From the NCBI RefSeq assembly GCF_030699305.1, contig NZ_JAUYNB010000013.1, positions 205,090-269,089 on the forward strand: a DNA stretch of 64,000 nt, given 5' to 3'. Source of the DNA: Novosphingobium sp. Its GTDB lineage: Bacteria; Pseudomonadota; Alphaproteobacteria; Sphingomonadales; Sphingomonadaceae. The notes under the pieces were generated by a model. The model worked only from the letters and a program-made list of their open reading frames with translations. It ran no database searches and was not told the DNA's origin. A program made the translations under genes and the position numbers. Each line of letters opens with the position of its first letter. The first letter of the stretch is position 1. This document shows, in pieces, positions 38,969 to 47,706 of the stretch.

Positions 38969-39814
38969 CTATCCCAGCGGCATCACGCGGGTCAGGAATT
39001 CGATCACTGCGCTGTTGAATTCATCGTTCTTGTCGCCCGCCACCATGTGGCCAGCGCCGCTGATATCGGCGATTTCGAGCGCGGGGATGCGGCGTTTCAG
39101 GTCATCGACGCCGTCTTCGGTAACGATGTCGGACTTCATCCCGCGCACCAGCAGGGTCGGCACCCGGTCGGTCCAGTCGGCAGCGTCCATCAGGTTGAGC
39201 AGGGCGTGCGGATCGCGCCGGAAATCGTCCATCATGCGCGGATCCCAGTGCCAGTGCAGACGGCCATCGTCGCCAAGGCGCAGGTTCTTGTTGAGGCCCG
39301 ACACGTCCTTGGGCCGGGGGCGTTCGGGGTAATAGGCGGCGACGGCATCGGCCGCCTCGTCCAGATTGGCGAAGCCTTCCGGATTGGCGGACATGAACGC
39401 GCGGATGCGGCCGACGCCCTCCTCGCTCATCTTCGGGACGATATCGACCAGCACGATTGCCGCCGGTTCCAGCCCGTGCGAGGCCGCGACGAGCGAGGTC
39501 ACCCCGCCCAGCGACGCCCCGACCAGCGCAAACGGGCGCGAGCCGACCGCCGCAACCTGCGCCAGGTCCTCCGCCCGCAGATCGATGTTGTAATCGCCGT
39601 CGGGCGACCAGTCGCTGTCGCCGTGGCCGCGCAGGTCATAGTTGATGGCGAAATAGCCGGCCTGCGCCAGCTGCTGTTCGGCCTTGTCCCAGCTGTGCCG
39701 GGTCTGCCCGCCGCCATGGCCGAGGATTACAGTCGGCGCGCCGCGCGGACCGGCGATGTCAGCGGCGATGGACAGGCCTTCGCCAATCGGAATGCGGATC
39801 GTTTCAGGTTTCAT
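38969..39814 (-). CDS. Alpha/beta hydrolase
   Basis: The protein has 281 residues from the ATG at 39814, the natural start before KPETIRIPIGEGLSIAAD. Oxyanion region LGHGGGQTRHSW, YDLRGHGDSDWSPDGDYN, nucleophile VGASLGGVTSL (Ser), acid in RGMKSDIVTEDG and catalytic His in ISGAGHMVAGDKND give a complete fold of the haloperoxidase/epoxide hydrolase/esterase class. The substrate is unknown. It follows the rubredoxin gene on the same strand, which could place it in the P450 locus. Confidence 0.88.
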   Translation of the reverse strand: MKPETIRIPIGEGLSIAADIAGPRGAPTVILGHGGGQTRHSWDKAEQQLAQAGYFAINYDLRGHGDSDWSPDGDYNIDLRAEDLAQVAAVGSRPFALVGASLGGVTSLVAASHGLEPAAIVLVDIVPKMSEEGVGRIRAFMSANPEGFANLDEAADAVAAYYPERPRPKDVSGLNKNLRLGDDGRLHWHWDPRMMDDFRRDPHALLNLMDAADWTDRVPTLLVRGMKSDIVTEDGVDDLKRRIPALEIADISGAGHMVAGDKNDEFNSAVIEFLTRVMPLG

Positions 39815-39892
39815 GTTGCAACCGGGATGCCCCGGCCGCGCGGCCCGGTCAATCACCGATTTAGCCGCGCGGTTAAATTGGGCAGAGGCCCC

Positions 39893-40066
39893 TCACGCCA
39901 ACAGTTCGAAGTCCTGCTTCTCGCTGCCGCAATCGGGGCAATACCATTCGTCGTCGATGTCCTCGAACCGGGTGCCCGGTGCGATGCCCTCGTCCGGCAA
40001 GCCCAGCGCCTCGTCATAGATGTACCCGCAGTTGCGGCAGCGCCACTGGCGGAAACCTTCGGCCAT
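39893..40066 (-). CDS. Rubredoxin
   Basis: The protein has 57 residues. The four iron-binding cysteines are in [15 protein letters not shown] and [10 protein letters not shown]. The start at 40066 is preceded by GGGGGAGGG. It carries one electron between a reductase and an oxidase. It lies 21 bases after the P450 gene on the same strand, so it may supply electrons to the P450 or protect against oxidative stress; P450 partners are more often ferredoxins, so the pairing is unusual. Confidence 0.93.
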   Translation of the reverse strand: MAEGFRQWRCRNCGYIYDEALGLPDEGIAPGTRFEDIDDEWYCPDCGSEKQDFELLA

Positions 40067-40087
40067 GGCCCGTCCCTCCCCCTTAGC

Positions 40088-41359
40088 TCAGTTCGCGGTG
40101 AAGCGGATCGGCACGTGCTTTGGCCCGCACACGAAGTTGGAAATTGTGCGTTCGCCCTTGCCCGCCAGTTCGACCGTTTCCAGCCGCTTGAACAGTTCCT
40201 CCCACAGGATCCGCATTTCCATCCGCGCGAGGTGCTGACCGAGGCAGACATGGACGCCGTAGCCGAACGCGATCTGCGGGTTGTTTTCGCGGTCGATCCG
40301 GAACTCGAACGGGTCAGCCCAGACGGTTTCGTCGCGGTTGGCGGATTGATAGGACAGCATCAGCCAGTCGCCCGCCTTGATCTGCTGCCCGCCGATTTCG
40401 CAGTCCGCCACGCAGCTGCGCATGAAGTGCTTCACCGGCACTTCCCAGCGAATCGATTCCTCGACAAAGGCATTGATCAGCGCCGGGTCGGCCTTCATCT
40501 GCGCCAGCATTTCCGGCTTTTCGGCCAGCGCCCACATGGCCCCTGCGGTGGTGTTCGAGGTGGTGTCGTGGCCAGCCGTGGCGGCGATGATGTAATAGCC
40601 CATCATCTGCCGGTGGTTGAGGTATTCGCCGTCGATCTTCGCGTTGGCGATCAGGCTGTTGATGTGGTCGGTGGGGTTCGCGCGGAACTTTTCCGTGACG
40701 GCGGCGAAATAGCGCTCCAGCTCCATCGTGGTTTCCCACAAGGACTTGAGCATATCCTCCGGCGACAGTTCGGCGCGCGCGCGGTTGAGTTCCGGGTCGG
40801 CGTTGTTGAACAGTTCCTGCGTCAGCTTCAGCATGAACGGCTCGTCCTCCTGCGGCACGCCCAGCACGGTCATGATGACCCGCAGCGGATAGAGGAATGC
40901 AACGTCGGCGGCGAAATCGCATTCCCCGTCAAAGCTGAGCATGTGGTCCACGAATTCGCGGGCAATGCTGCGGATCTGCTCTTCCAGCGGCTTGATCGCG
41001 CGCGGGGTGATATGCGGAAACACGATCCCGCGCAGATCCTTGTGCTCCTTGCCGTCGACCGACACCAGGCTGCGGATCAGGTTCGGTTCCCCCCCGGTCA
41101 GCATCTGGACGCGCGCGTTGCCTTCGATATTGGTCAGGAACGTGGACTTGTCACCGTTATGGAAGAAGTCCGACTGACGTTCGATTTCCTTGATGTCGGC
41201 ATGGCGCGTGACGACCCAGAACGGCTCAAACCCGTCGAGCTGCGCCTTCACCAGCGGCGCGGTCGCACGAATGGTGCGGAACGCTTCGTCAACCACCTCA
41301 CGGTTTGAATAGGCCTTGGGATCGATGATGGTCTGGGCGAGTTCGTTCGGCAGTGCCAT
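40088..41359 (-). CDS. Cytochrome P450, CYP108-like
   Basis: The protein has 423 residues and is soluble. I-helix ATAGHDTTSNT, K-helix EESIRW and heme-binding loop FGYGVHVCLGQHLARME with its cysteine ligand are complete. From memory, segments such as FDGECDF, EDEPFMLKLTQELF, VKHFMRSCVAD, LSYQSANRDE and FVCGPKHVPIRFT resemble P450terp (CYP108A1), an alpha-terpineol hydroxylase, and its sphingomonad relatives. A terpenoid or related hydrophobic substrate is therefore suggested, not shown. It is divergent from a TetR regulator with a palindrome between, and followed by rubredoxin. Confidence 0.92.
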   Translation of the reverse strand: MALPNELAQTIIDPKAYSNREVVDEAFRTIRATAPLVKAQLDGFEPFWVVTRHADIKEIERQSDFFHNGDKSTFLTNIEGNARVQMLTGGEPNLIRSLVSVDGKEHKDLRGIVFPHITPRAIKPLEEQIRSIAREFVDHMLSFDGECDFAADVAFLYPLRVIMTVLGVPQEDEPFMLKLTQELFNNADPELNRARAELSPEDMLKSLWETTMELERYFAAVTEKFRANPTDHINSLIANAKIDGEYLNHRQMMGYYIIAATAGHDTTSNTTAGAMWALAEKPEMLAQMKADPALINAFVEESIRWEVPVKHFMRSCVADCEIGGQQIKAGDWLMLSYQSANRDETVWADPFEFRIDRENNPQIAFGYGVHVCLGQHLARMEMRILWEELFKRLETVELAGKGERTISNFVCGPKHVPIRFTAN

Positions 41360-41439
41360 GGGTTAAGCGTCCTCTGCTGGATCGGCGGCTGATGCGCCGG
41401 TTGTGCGAGGATGATATTTTAGAGTTAGTATACGGTCAA

Positions 41440-41456
41440 CAACTAAGTTATAGTTG
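41440..41456. promoter_or_regulatory. Palindrome in the P450-tetR divergent promoter region
   Basis: The half-sites CAACTA and TAGTTG (41440-41445 and 41451-41456) flank AGTTA. The surrounding 80 bases are the most A/T-rich of the region and must hold both promoters. The position between the two divergent starts fits a TetR operator. Confidence 0.5.
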
Positions 41457-41489
41457 CAATGCTGCCCGTCCTGGGGATTAACAACATCG

Positions 41490-42143
41490 ATGGATATGCC
41501 CGTGCGTGAACCCCCTGCCCCCGATGCTACCGCCCCCAAGCGGCGCACCCAGGCGGAGCGCAGCGCGCAATCCGAACACCGCCTGCTGGATGCCGCCGCG
41601 CAGATCATCGCGACCGAAGGCTATCTGGCCGCCACGCTGGAACGGGTGGGGACCAGCGCGGGCTTCAGCCGGGGGCTGGCCAGCCGCAAATACGGATCGA
41701 AGGACGGACTGATCGAAGCGGTGATCTGGCGCGTATCGGCCCATGTCCACGAACAGGCCGATTGCGCCGTGGCCGGGATCGACTGCCCGCTGGAACAGGT
41801 GCTGGCGCTGGCTGACCGGTTTGTCGAACTGGTCCAGCGCGATATCTCGGTGCGGGCCTATTTCGTGCTGTTCAGCGCGATGATCGCCAACCGGCTGGAA
41901 ACCCGGCCCGTGTTCGATGAAGTGCAGATCCGTTTTGGCGAACGACTGGCAGCGCTGATCGTGGCGGCGCAGGGCGCGGGCAAAGTCCCCGCCACCCTGC
42001 CCGCAGAGCACGCCGCGTTCATGCTCGGCTGTTTGCTGGCCGGGGTGGCGATCGAAACCACCATGGGTTTCGACCGCCTGACCGATCCTGCGGCGGTCCG
42101 GACAGACCTGACCGCGATGTTGCGGCGGGCTTTGGGGGGTTAA
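41490..42143 (+). CDS. TetR-family transcriptional regulator
   Basis: The protein has 217 residues from the ATG at 41490; a second ATG at 41496 is also possible. The N-terminal HTH is RLLDAAAQIIATEGYLAATLERVGTSAGFSRGLASRKYGSKDGL. The C-terminal helical domain binds the inducer and dimerises. It is divergent from the P450 gene and probably represses it, responding to the substrate. Its stop overlaps that of the TonB-dependent receptor on the other strand. Confidence 0.9.
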   Translation: MDMPVREPPAPDATAPKRRTQAERSAQSEHRLLDAAAQIIATEGYLAATLERVGTSAGFSRGLASRKYGSKDGLIEAVIWRVSAHVHEQADCAVAGIDCPLEQVLALADRFVELVQRDISVRAYFVLFSAMIANRLETRPVFDEVQIRFGERLAALIVAAQGAGKVPATLPAEHAAFMLGCLLAGVAIETTMGFDRLTDPAAVRTDLTAMLRRALGG

Positions 42144-44248
42144 CCCCCAAACGCGACCCGCAGCCGGAGATAGGCCGACCGCCCCGCCCCCGGCAGCCGC
42201 GCACCCAGCGGGACGTCGCCAAGGCCGTTGCGGTTATAGCCGGACAGATGCTCCACATAGTGCCGGTCGAACAGGTTCTCGACGCCGGCATCGATCCGCA
42301 CCCCGTCGCGCGGCAGGACATGGCCGTGCAGGCTGGCGGTGACATAGCCCGTGCTGCGCTGTTCGCTGTTGGCAGCCGACACGCGGTCCTGCGCGGCGAC
42401 GGCTTCGCCTTCCAGCGACAGCCCCCAGCGCGCGGCATCCCAGCCCAGCGCCAGCCGCACTGCGGCCGGGGCGATCCGGTAGAGCGAATCCGCGATGTCC
42501 ACCCGCCGTCCGCGCACCCAGCTGGCCACGCCGTCCAGCCGCAGCGGTCCGGCCAGTTTCGCCCCGAACGCCACGTCCGCGCCCCACAGCTCGGCCGCGA
42601 CATTGGCAAACCGCAGCGGGGTGGGATCGCCGCTGGCGGCCGCGACCATTTCCACCGGGGTGTTGATTACCCCCGGCGTGGCATCATACGGCACGCCCTG
42701 GATATAGTCGTTGATCCGCCGCCAGAACAGCGCCGGCCGGGCATAGGCGGTGCCGCTTTGCCAATCGAGCCCAGCCTCGACCAGCCAGGCCCGTTCCGGC
42801 TTGAGCTGGGTATCGCCGACATAGATGTTGCCATCTGCCAGCCCGCCGCTGGCCTCGGTCGGCAACCAGCTGAACCGCTCGACCAGGCTGGGCACGCGGG
42901 TCTTGTGCGCCAGTGTGAAGCGCGGCGTCAGCGCGCCCAGATCGGCCCAGATCCGCAGTGCGCCGTCCACCGTGGTGCCGGTCCACTGCCGGTCGGCCGC
43001 CGCGAAGGCGAGCGCCAGATTGGTCGGCCCCATCGGCACGCCGGTGCCCACCCGCGGCGCATCGGTCGCGGCCATATGCGCATCGACGCGCACCCCCGCT
43101 TCGATTTCCACCGGGCCAAATCCGCTGCGCAGTTCGGCATAGCCGCCGACCCGGCTGGAGCGCGCCTTGTCGAGCGGATGGATCGAGAATGTCGGCATGT
43201 TCGGGTTGTAGATCTGGAACTGCTTGTCGATGTGCTCGTAATCCGCGCCCAGCCGGACATGGCGGGTCGGCGTGCCGATCTCCAGCGCCAGCCCGGTCGC
43301 CAGCGTGCGCGCGGTGGTATCGGACTGGCGCGTGGCGCTCAGCGCGGGCGCGGGGCGCAGGCTGTAATTGTTCATCCGGTGATCGACCCCGGCATAGTGC
43401 GCATGAACGTCCAGCTTCACATTGTCGGCCAGTTCGCCCTTGAACCCCGCCCGCAGGAAATCGGTATGAAAATAGACGATATCCATTGCAAACGGCGGGT
43501 TGCCGGAGGCACCGGTTTCCTGCCGCCGGTATTCCAGGCTGAGTTCGCCCGGCCCGGTCCGCAGTCCCGCCTGCACGCCGTAAACCGCCCGGTCGTACGA
43601 TGTGCCGCCAATCCGCCGTCCGCCGGGGAAGCGCGTGTCATCGCCGCGCTCGTGCGAGGCGATCACCCCCAGCCGCAGCGTATCGTTGGCAACGCCCACC
43701 AGGCCGCCCACGGCAAAGCTGTCATCGACCGAGCGATACTGCGCGGTCACATCGACTTGCGGGGCAAGGCCGCCCGCCGAACCGAACCGCACTTCCTTCA
43801 GCGCCACGTTCACGCCGCCAGCCAGCGCAGGCCCGTCGCGCACCGGGGAAATCCCGCGCGCCAGCTCCATCCGGTCGACCAGCACCATCGGCGCATAGTG
43901 CATCGCCGGGTCCATCGCGTTGGGACCGCCGGTGGCGAACTGCTGGCCGTTGATCCGCAGCAGCACGCGCTCGCCAAACAGGCCGCGCAGCTGGACCTGT
44001 CCGGACAGCACGCCGTTTTCAACCAGCGCAGCGCCCGGCAGGCGGGCAATGAATGCGGCGGCATCGGGCGCGGTGGCGGGCTCGCTGTCGCGGGCCAGCG
44101 CGGCATCGGTCGGCGTGGTAGTCAGGCGCGGAGCGGTGACGACAATCGTCTGGGCATCGGCAGAATCGGCTTCATCGGCCAGCGCGGGTGCGGCAGCAGC
44201 CAGCGCGGCAAGGCACGCGGACGCGCGCAGCAGGGTATGGAATTGCAT
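42140..44248 (-). CDS. TonB-dependent outer-membrane receptor, possibly for copper
   Basis: The protein has 702 residues from the ATG at 44248, which gives a signal peptide (MQFHTLLRASACLAALAAAA..., ending ALA). The TonB box is probably QTIVVTAP. The plug has IARLPGAALVENGVLSGQVQLRGLFGERV and NAMDPAMHYAPMVLVDRMEL, and the barrel ends VENLFDRHYVEHLSGYNRN...LRVAFGG. The MDP..Y segment after a glycine loop recalls OprC-type copper receptors. The next gene upstream is a DUF2946-like protein, a usual companion of such receptors. The ligand is inference. Confidence 0.88.
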   Translation of the reverse strand: MQFHTLLRASACLAALAAAAPALADEADSADAQTIVVTAPRLTTTPTDAALARDSEPATAPDAAAFIARLPGAALVENGVLSGQVQLRGLFGERVLLRINGQQFATGGPNAMDPAMHYAPMVLVDRMELARGISPVRDGPALAGGVNVALKEVRFGSAGGLAPQVDVTAQYRSVDDSFAVGGLVGVANDTLRLGVIASHERGDDTRFPGGRRIGGTSYDRAVYGVQAGLRTGPGELSLEYRRQETGASGNPPFAMDIVYFHTDFLRAGFKGELADNVKLDVHAHYAGVDHRMNNYSLRPAPALSATRQSDTTARTLATGLALEIGTPTRHVRLGADYEHIDKQFQIYNPNMPTFSIHPLDKARSSRVGGYAELRSGFGPVEIEAGVRVDAHMAATDAPRVGTGVPMGPTNLALAFAAADRQWTGTTVDGALRIWADLGALTPRFTLAHKTRVPSLVERFSWLPTEASGGLADGNIYVGDTQLKPERAWLVEAGLDWQSGTAYARPALFWRRINDYIQGVPYDATPGVINTPVEMVAAASGDPTPLRFANVAAELWGADVAFGAKLAGPLRLDGVASWVRGRRVDIADSLYRIAPAAVRLALGWDAARWGLSLEGEAVAAQDRVSAANSEQRSTGYVTASLHGHVLPRDGVRIDAGVENLFDRHYVEHLSGYNRNGLGDVPLGARLPGAGRSAYLRLRVAFGG

Positions 44249-44320
44249 GAAACGGGTATCCTGTAATCGCATGAACATGCGCCCGCGCGCGGCACTGGGC
44301 CGGGCAGGCGACGGGGGAGT

Positions 44321-44713
44321 TCAGGCGATGGCAGGCGGTCCGGTCTGGGGCGGCGGCGGGGCGGCAAGACCCCGGCCGACGGAAATTTCCAGCGGCATTC
44401 GCGCAGGTGCGACCCTGTCTGACAGCGGCATCGGCAGATCGGCGGCGTGCGGCAGATCGGCAAGGCCCGCCAGCGCGGTGAAGGCGCAGGGGGCTTGCTT
44501 GCCCTCATGCGGATCGGGCGTGTCATCGCCCAGCGGGATCGTGACGAAGACCTGCCCGCCGCTGGCATCGCTGCACAGCGCGACGGTGAGTTCACCGCCC
44601 TGCTGCTCCACCATCCAGCCGCCTGGCACCGCCACGCGCAGCGCCAGCACCGCCGCCAGCAGCAGCGCTGCGGCGAAGCGATGGTGGTGCAGGAAGGCGC
44701 GCCAGAACGTCAT
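44321..44713 (-). CDS. DUF2946-like membrane-anchored protein
   Basis: The protein has 130 residues from the ATG at 44713. An N-terminal helix (FAAALLLAAVLALRVAVPGG) is followed by a periplasmic region with LCSDASGGQ, DDTPDPHEGKQAPCAFTAL and a proline-rich end. Scattered Cys and His, with the C..L...L pattern, fit DUF2946, small proteins often next to copper receptors. It lies 72 bases upstream of the TonB-dependent receptor on the same strand, so they are probably one operon. I am moderately sure of the family. Confidence 0.6.
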   Translation of the reverse strand: MTFWRAFLHHHRFAAALLLAAVLALRVAVPGGWMVEQQGGELTVALCSDASGGQVFVTIPLGDDTPDPHEGKQAPCAFTALAGLADLPHAADLPMPLSDRVAPARMPLEISVGRGLAAPPPPQTGPPAIA

Positions 44714-44823
44714 GCCCGCGCCCCTACGCCTGCCGGGTTTCGCTGTCACCCCCAATGTCATTGCCGCCGCCAGATAACGCCGATAGGCTGCGCGCAACAT
44801 TCGTTCAGCCGGAGATTGCCCTT

Positions 44824-46104
44824 ATGCTTCGCCCCGCCCTCGCTCTTGCCGCCCTGTTGTCCGGAACCAGCGCGCTGGCCGCGCCGACTTATATCCACGC
44901 GGGCCGGTTGATCGCGGTGCCGGGCCAGACCCCGCGCGGGGCGACGACGATCGTGGTCGATGAGGGCAAGATCGTGGCGGTGCAGGATGGCTATACCCCC
45001 GCCCCGGCCGGCGCGGACACGATCGACCTGAAAAGCCGGACCGTGCTGCCCGGCCTGATCGACAGCCACACGCACCTGTCATCCGACCGCGCGGGCAACG
45101 AGGGGATCACCGCGATGGTGACCGACAGCCTGCCGCTCAACGCCCACGAAACCTACTGGAACGGGATGAAGACGCTGCGTGCGGGGTTTACCACGGTGCG
45201 CAACCTGGGCGACGATGATGGCAAGGTGCTGGCGCTGAAGGAAGCATCGCGGCGCGGCTGGGTGCTGGCCCCGCGGATCGTGGATGCGGGCGAATCGATT
45301 TCCACCAGCGGCGGGCACATGGATGGCCGGGTCGGTCTGGCGGACGATGTCCACGCCCTGATCGGAACCGAAAACCTGTGCGATGGCGCGGACGATTGCC
45401 GCCGCGCGGTGCGCCGCCAGATCGGGCGCGGGGCGGACGTGATCAAGTTTGCCAGCACTGGCGGGGTCAATTCCGGCACGGGCCTGGCCACCCGGATGTT
45501 CGAGGATGAGGCCCGCGCGCTGGTCGATACCGCCCACGCCTATGGCCGCAAGGTGGCAGTTCATGCCCACGGCGCGGAAGGAATCAAGCTGGCGGTGCGG
45601 GTCGGCGCGGATTCGATCGAGCACGGGACGATGATCGACGACGAGATCGTCAAGCTGATGAAGGAACACAAAACCTTCTACGTCCCCACGCTCAGCACCG
45701 TGAACGGCTATCTGGAACGGCTTGCCGCCAATCCCAACGCCTATCCGCCCGCGATCAAGGCGCAGATCGACTGGCGCATCGGCGTAACCGGCAAGTCGCT
45801 GGCCAAGGCCTTTCCGGCGGGCGTGCGGATCGCCTATGGCACCGACGCGGGCGTATCCAAGCATGGCCGCAACGCCGATGAGTTTGAATTGCTGGTAAAG
45901 TTCGGGATGCCCCCGGTCGAAGCGATCAAGGCCGCCACCATCAACGCCGCCGAACTGCTGGGCGTGGACAAGGAAACCGGCACGATCGAGGTTGGCAAGG
46001 CGGCCGACATCATCGCGGTCGATGGCGATCCGCTGAGCGACGTCAAAGTGCTCAAAGCGATGAAGTTCGTGATGGCGCGCGGCACCGTGGTGGTCGCGCC
46101 ATAA
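44824..46104 (+). CDS. Exported amidohydrolase (imidazolonepropionase-related; peptidase-like)
   Basis: The protein has 426 residues. The ATG at 44824 has GGAG nearby and gives a signal peptide ([20 protein letters not shown]). Metal-binding motifs are DSHTHL, lysine in DVIKFASTGGVNS, VHAHG, SIEHG and YGTDAGV, giving a complete binuclear metal site. The protein resembles the secreted Xaa-Pro/Xaa-Arg dipeptidases (Sgx9260 group) in the family, so it may hydrolyse C-terminal amino acids of peptides; the exact specificity is open. A hairpin follows the stop. Confidence 0.85.
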   Translation: MLRPALALAALLSGTSALAAPTYIHAGRLIAVPGQTPRGATTIVVDEGKIVAVQDGYTPAPAGADTIDLKSRTVLPGLIDSHTHLSSDRAGNEGITAMVTDSLPLNAHETYWNGMKTLRAGFTTVRNLGDDDGKVLALKEASRRGWVLAPRIVDAGESISTSGGHMDGRVGLADDVHALIGTENLCDGADDCRRAVRRQIGRGADVIKFASTGGVNSGTGLATRMFEDEARALVDTAHAYGRKVAVHAHGAEGIKLAVRVGADSIEHGTMIDDEIVKLMKEHKTFYVPTLSTVNGYLERLAANPNAYPPAIKAQIDWRIGVTGKSLAKAFPAGVRIAYGTDAGVSKHGRNADEFELLVKFGMPPVEAIKAATINAAELLGVDKETGTIEVGKAADIIAVDGDPLSDVKVLKAMKFVMARGTVVVAP

Positions 46105-46122
46105 GCGGATAGCAGACATGAA

Positions 46123-46147
46123 AACGGCCGGGACTGGCCCGGCCGTT
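46123..46147 (+). terminator. Hairpin after the amidohydrolase gene
   Basis: A stem with AACGGCCGGG-type arms (46123-46132 with 46138-46147) lies 18 bases after the stop. No long T run follows, but A residues precede and TTGT follows. It may act on both strands, since the next gene converges. Confidence 0.65.
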
Positions 46148-46194
46148 GTCAGTTGGTCCACGCAGCCTTGCGGCCACGCCGGGGTCAGATCGCC

Positions 46195-46395
46195 CTAGGG
46201 CGAGGTGAACCCTGCCGCCGCCTTTTCAAGGTCACGCACCTGGCGCGCCTCGGCGGTTTCGGCAGCGCGGGCGGCCATGGCCTCCCACGCTTCGGCTGAG
46301 CGCAGAGCGCGCTCACGGACATTGTCGAGCGAGCAGACTGCCGCCTCGGCCCGGGCTTCACCAGCGCGAGCAAGATAAAACTCCTGCGTTGCCAT
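46195..46395 (-). CDS. Small helical protein of unknown function
   Basis: The protein has 66 residues. GGAAAGG lies seven bases before the ATG. It reads MATQEFYLARAGEARAEAAV, then SLDNVRERALRSAEAWEAMA, a single helical protein rich in Ala, Glu and Arg. I recall similar short proteins annotated as hypothetical in sphingomonads. No motif allows a function. It is 46 bases downstream of the cold-shock gene on the same strand. Confidence 0.7.
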   Translation of the reverse strand: MATQEFYLARAGEARAEAAVCSLDNVRERALRSAEAWEAMAARAAETAEARQVRDLEKAAAGFTSP

Positions 46396-46441
46396 GTTTC
46401 AGCCTTTCCGGGAACCGATGGGCAGAACTGCGCGCGTCAGA

Positions 46442-46666
46442 TCAGGCAGCCGAACGCAGGTTCGTTGCGCTCATCTTGCCACGGCGATCTTCGGTCAGTT
46501 CATACGTGATGCGCTGATCCTTATCGAGCGTGTGGAGACCGGCGGCCTGCACTGCGCTGATGTGGACGAAGGCATCATTGTTGCCATTGTCGGGCTGGAT
46601 AAAACCAAAACCCTTGTCCTGGTTGAAGAACTTCACGGTGCCGGTGACGGCTGTATTGTCGGACAT
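46442..46666 (-). CDS. Cold-shock protein (CspA family)
   Basis: The protein has 74 residues from the ATG at 46666, with AAGGA upstream. RNP1 KGFGFIQ and RNP2 DAFVHIS lie in a single cold-shock domain. It binds single-stranded RNA and DNA and melts RNA structures. The 171-base upstream gap is long enough for the structured leader typical of csp genes, although I see no decisive motif. Confidence 0.93.
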   Translation of the reverse strand: MSDNTAVTGTVKFFNQDKGFGFIQPDNGNNDAFVHISAVQAAGLHTLDKDQRITYELTEDRRGKMSATNLRSAA

Positions 46667-46837
46667 AAACTCTATTCCTTGCGTCGCGAACCCGAACGCC
46701 GGGTCGCTGGGCCATAAGTAGCAAAGGCTGGAAAGAGGAGCGTCTCGGCACCAAAAACCGTCAGTGGCAACCGATAGCGCGATCCTATTGGGCGCTTTTG
46801 CGCCAAATAGCAAACACCATCTTGGCAATGGCGCAAA

Positions 46838-47623
46838 TCAGCCGTTCGTGAGGAATGCGACGAGCGCTTTGACCTTTTTCTGGCGCCACTGCGGCAGCGG
46901 CGCGACCAGCCAGTAGGCCCGGCGGCAGGGCTCCGATTCGGGCAGGTCGCCGATCCGCCCCTGCGCCTGCCAGCTCTGCGCCAGCAGCGCAGGCACCCGC
47001 GCGCGGCCCATCCCTGCGGTGGCGGCGGCAAAAGCCTGTCCGGCATCACCGACGGTCAAGGGCGCATCCGCCCCGGCACCACCCGGCTGCGCATCGCCCG
47101 GCCAGCCGATCCAGTCACCCGCGCCCACGATGACGCGCGCCGCTGCGCCCAGTTGCACGCCTTCCAGCTCACCCGGCCCTTCGGCCCAGCGCACCGCCAG
47201 ATCGAGGTTCGCCTCGGTAAAATCGGCATCCTCGCCGTCGATCAGGCTATAGCGCACTTCCGGGTTGGCAGCCCGGAACGCCGCCAGACGTGGAGCGAGC
47301 CAGGCCGCAAAGAAATCGCGCGGCGCGGCGATGGTGTAGACATGGCTCGATTGCCCGGCCTGCATCGCCTGGACCGCATCTTCGAAATGCAGGAACCCGG
47401 TGCGCAGTGCTTCCAGCCCGGCGCTGGCTTCCTCGGTCAGTTCCAGCCCCTTGGGCGTGCGGCGGAACAGCACCACGCCAAGCACGTCTTCAAGCGCGCG
47501 GATCTGCTGGCCGACGGCGGCCGGCGTTACCGCCAGCTCATCCGCCGCGCGGGTAAACGACAAATGCCGCGCGGCTGCATCGAACACGCGCAAGGCGTTC
47601 AGGGGCAAGTGCGTGCGCTTCAT
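46838..47623 (-). CDS. LysR-family transcriptional regulator (GcvA-like)
   Basis: The protein has 261 residues, shorter than the usual 290-310. The N-terminal winged HTH LNALRVFDAAARHLSFTRAADELAVTPAAVGQQIRALED is typical of GcvA/AmpR-like regulators. The effector-binding domain is present but compact, with YSLIDGEDADFTEANLDLAVRWAEGPG. No divergent target gene is adjacent; apaG lies behind it on the same strand, upstream. Confidence 0.9.
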   Translation of the reverse strand: MKRTHLPLNALRVFDAAARHLSFTRAADELAVTPAAVGQQIRALEDVLGVVLFRRTPKGLELTEEASAGLEALRTGFLHFEDAVQAMQAGQSSHVYTIAAPRDFFAAWLAPRLAAFRAANPEVRYSLIDGEDADFTEANLDLAVRWAEGPGELEGVQLGAAARVIVGAGDWIGWPGDAQPGGAGADAPLTVGDAGQAFAAATAGMGRARVPALLAQSWQAQGRIGDLPESEPCRRAYWLVAPLPQWRQKKVKALVAFLTNG

Positions 47624-47706
47624 GGCCCTTCCCTATGGTGCGTGATGCAGCGGGGCAATGGGGTTTTCACGACCCCGCCTGAAAGGAAAATTACTCCGCG
47701 CGCGGT

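Noticed and set aside
39047..41308. 753-codon open frame on the plus strand over the hydrolase, rubredoxin and P450 genes
   Set aside because: It is antisense to three convincing genes with complete motifs; its translation has no recognisable domain and reflects high GC.
42248..44266. 672-codon plus-strand open frame opposite the TonB-dependent receptor
   Set aside because: It is the antisense shadow of the receptor; composition and lack of motifs argue against coding.
44268..44281. CGCATGAACATGCG palindrome upstream of the TonB-dependent receptor as operator
   Set aside because: It is short, and nothing links it to a known metal regulator; chance occurrence in GC-rich DNA is likely.
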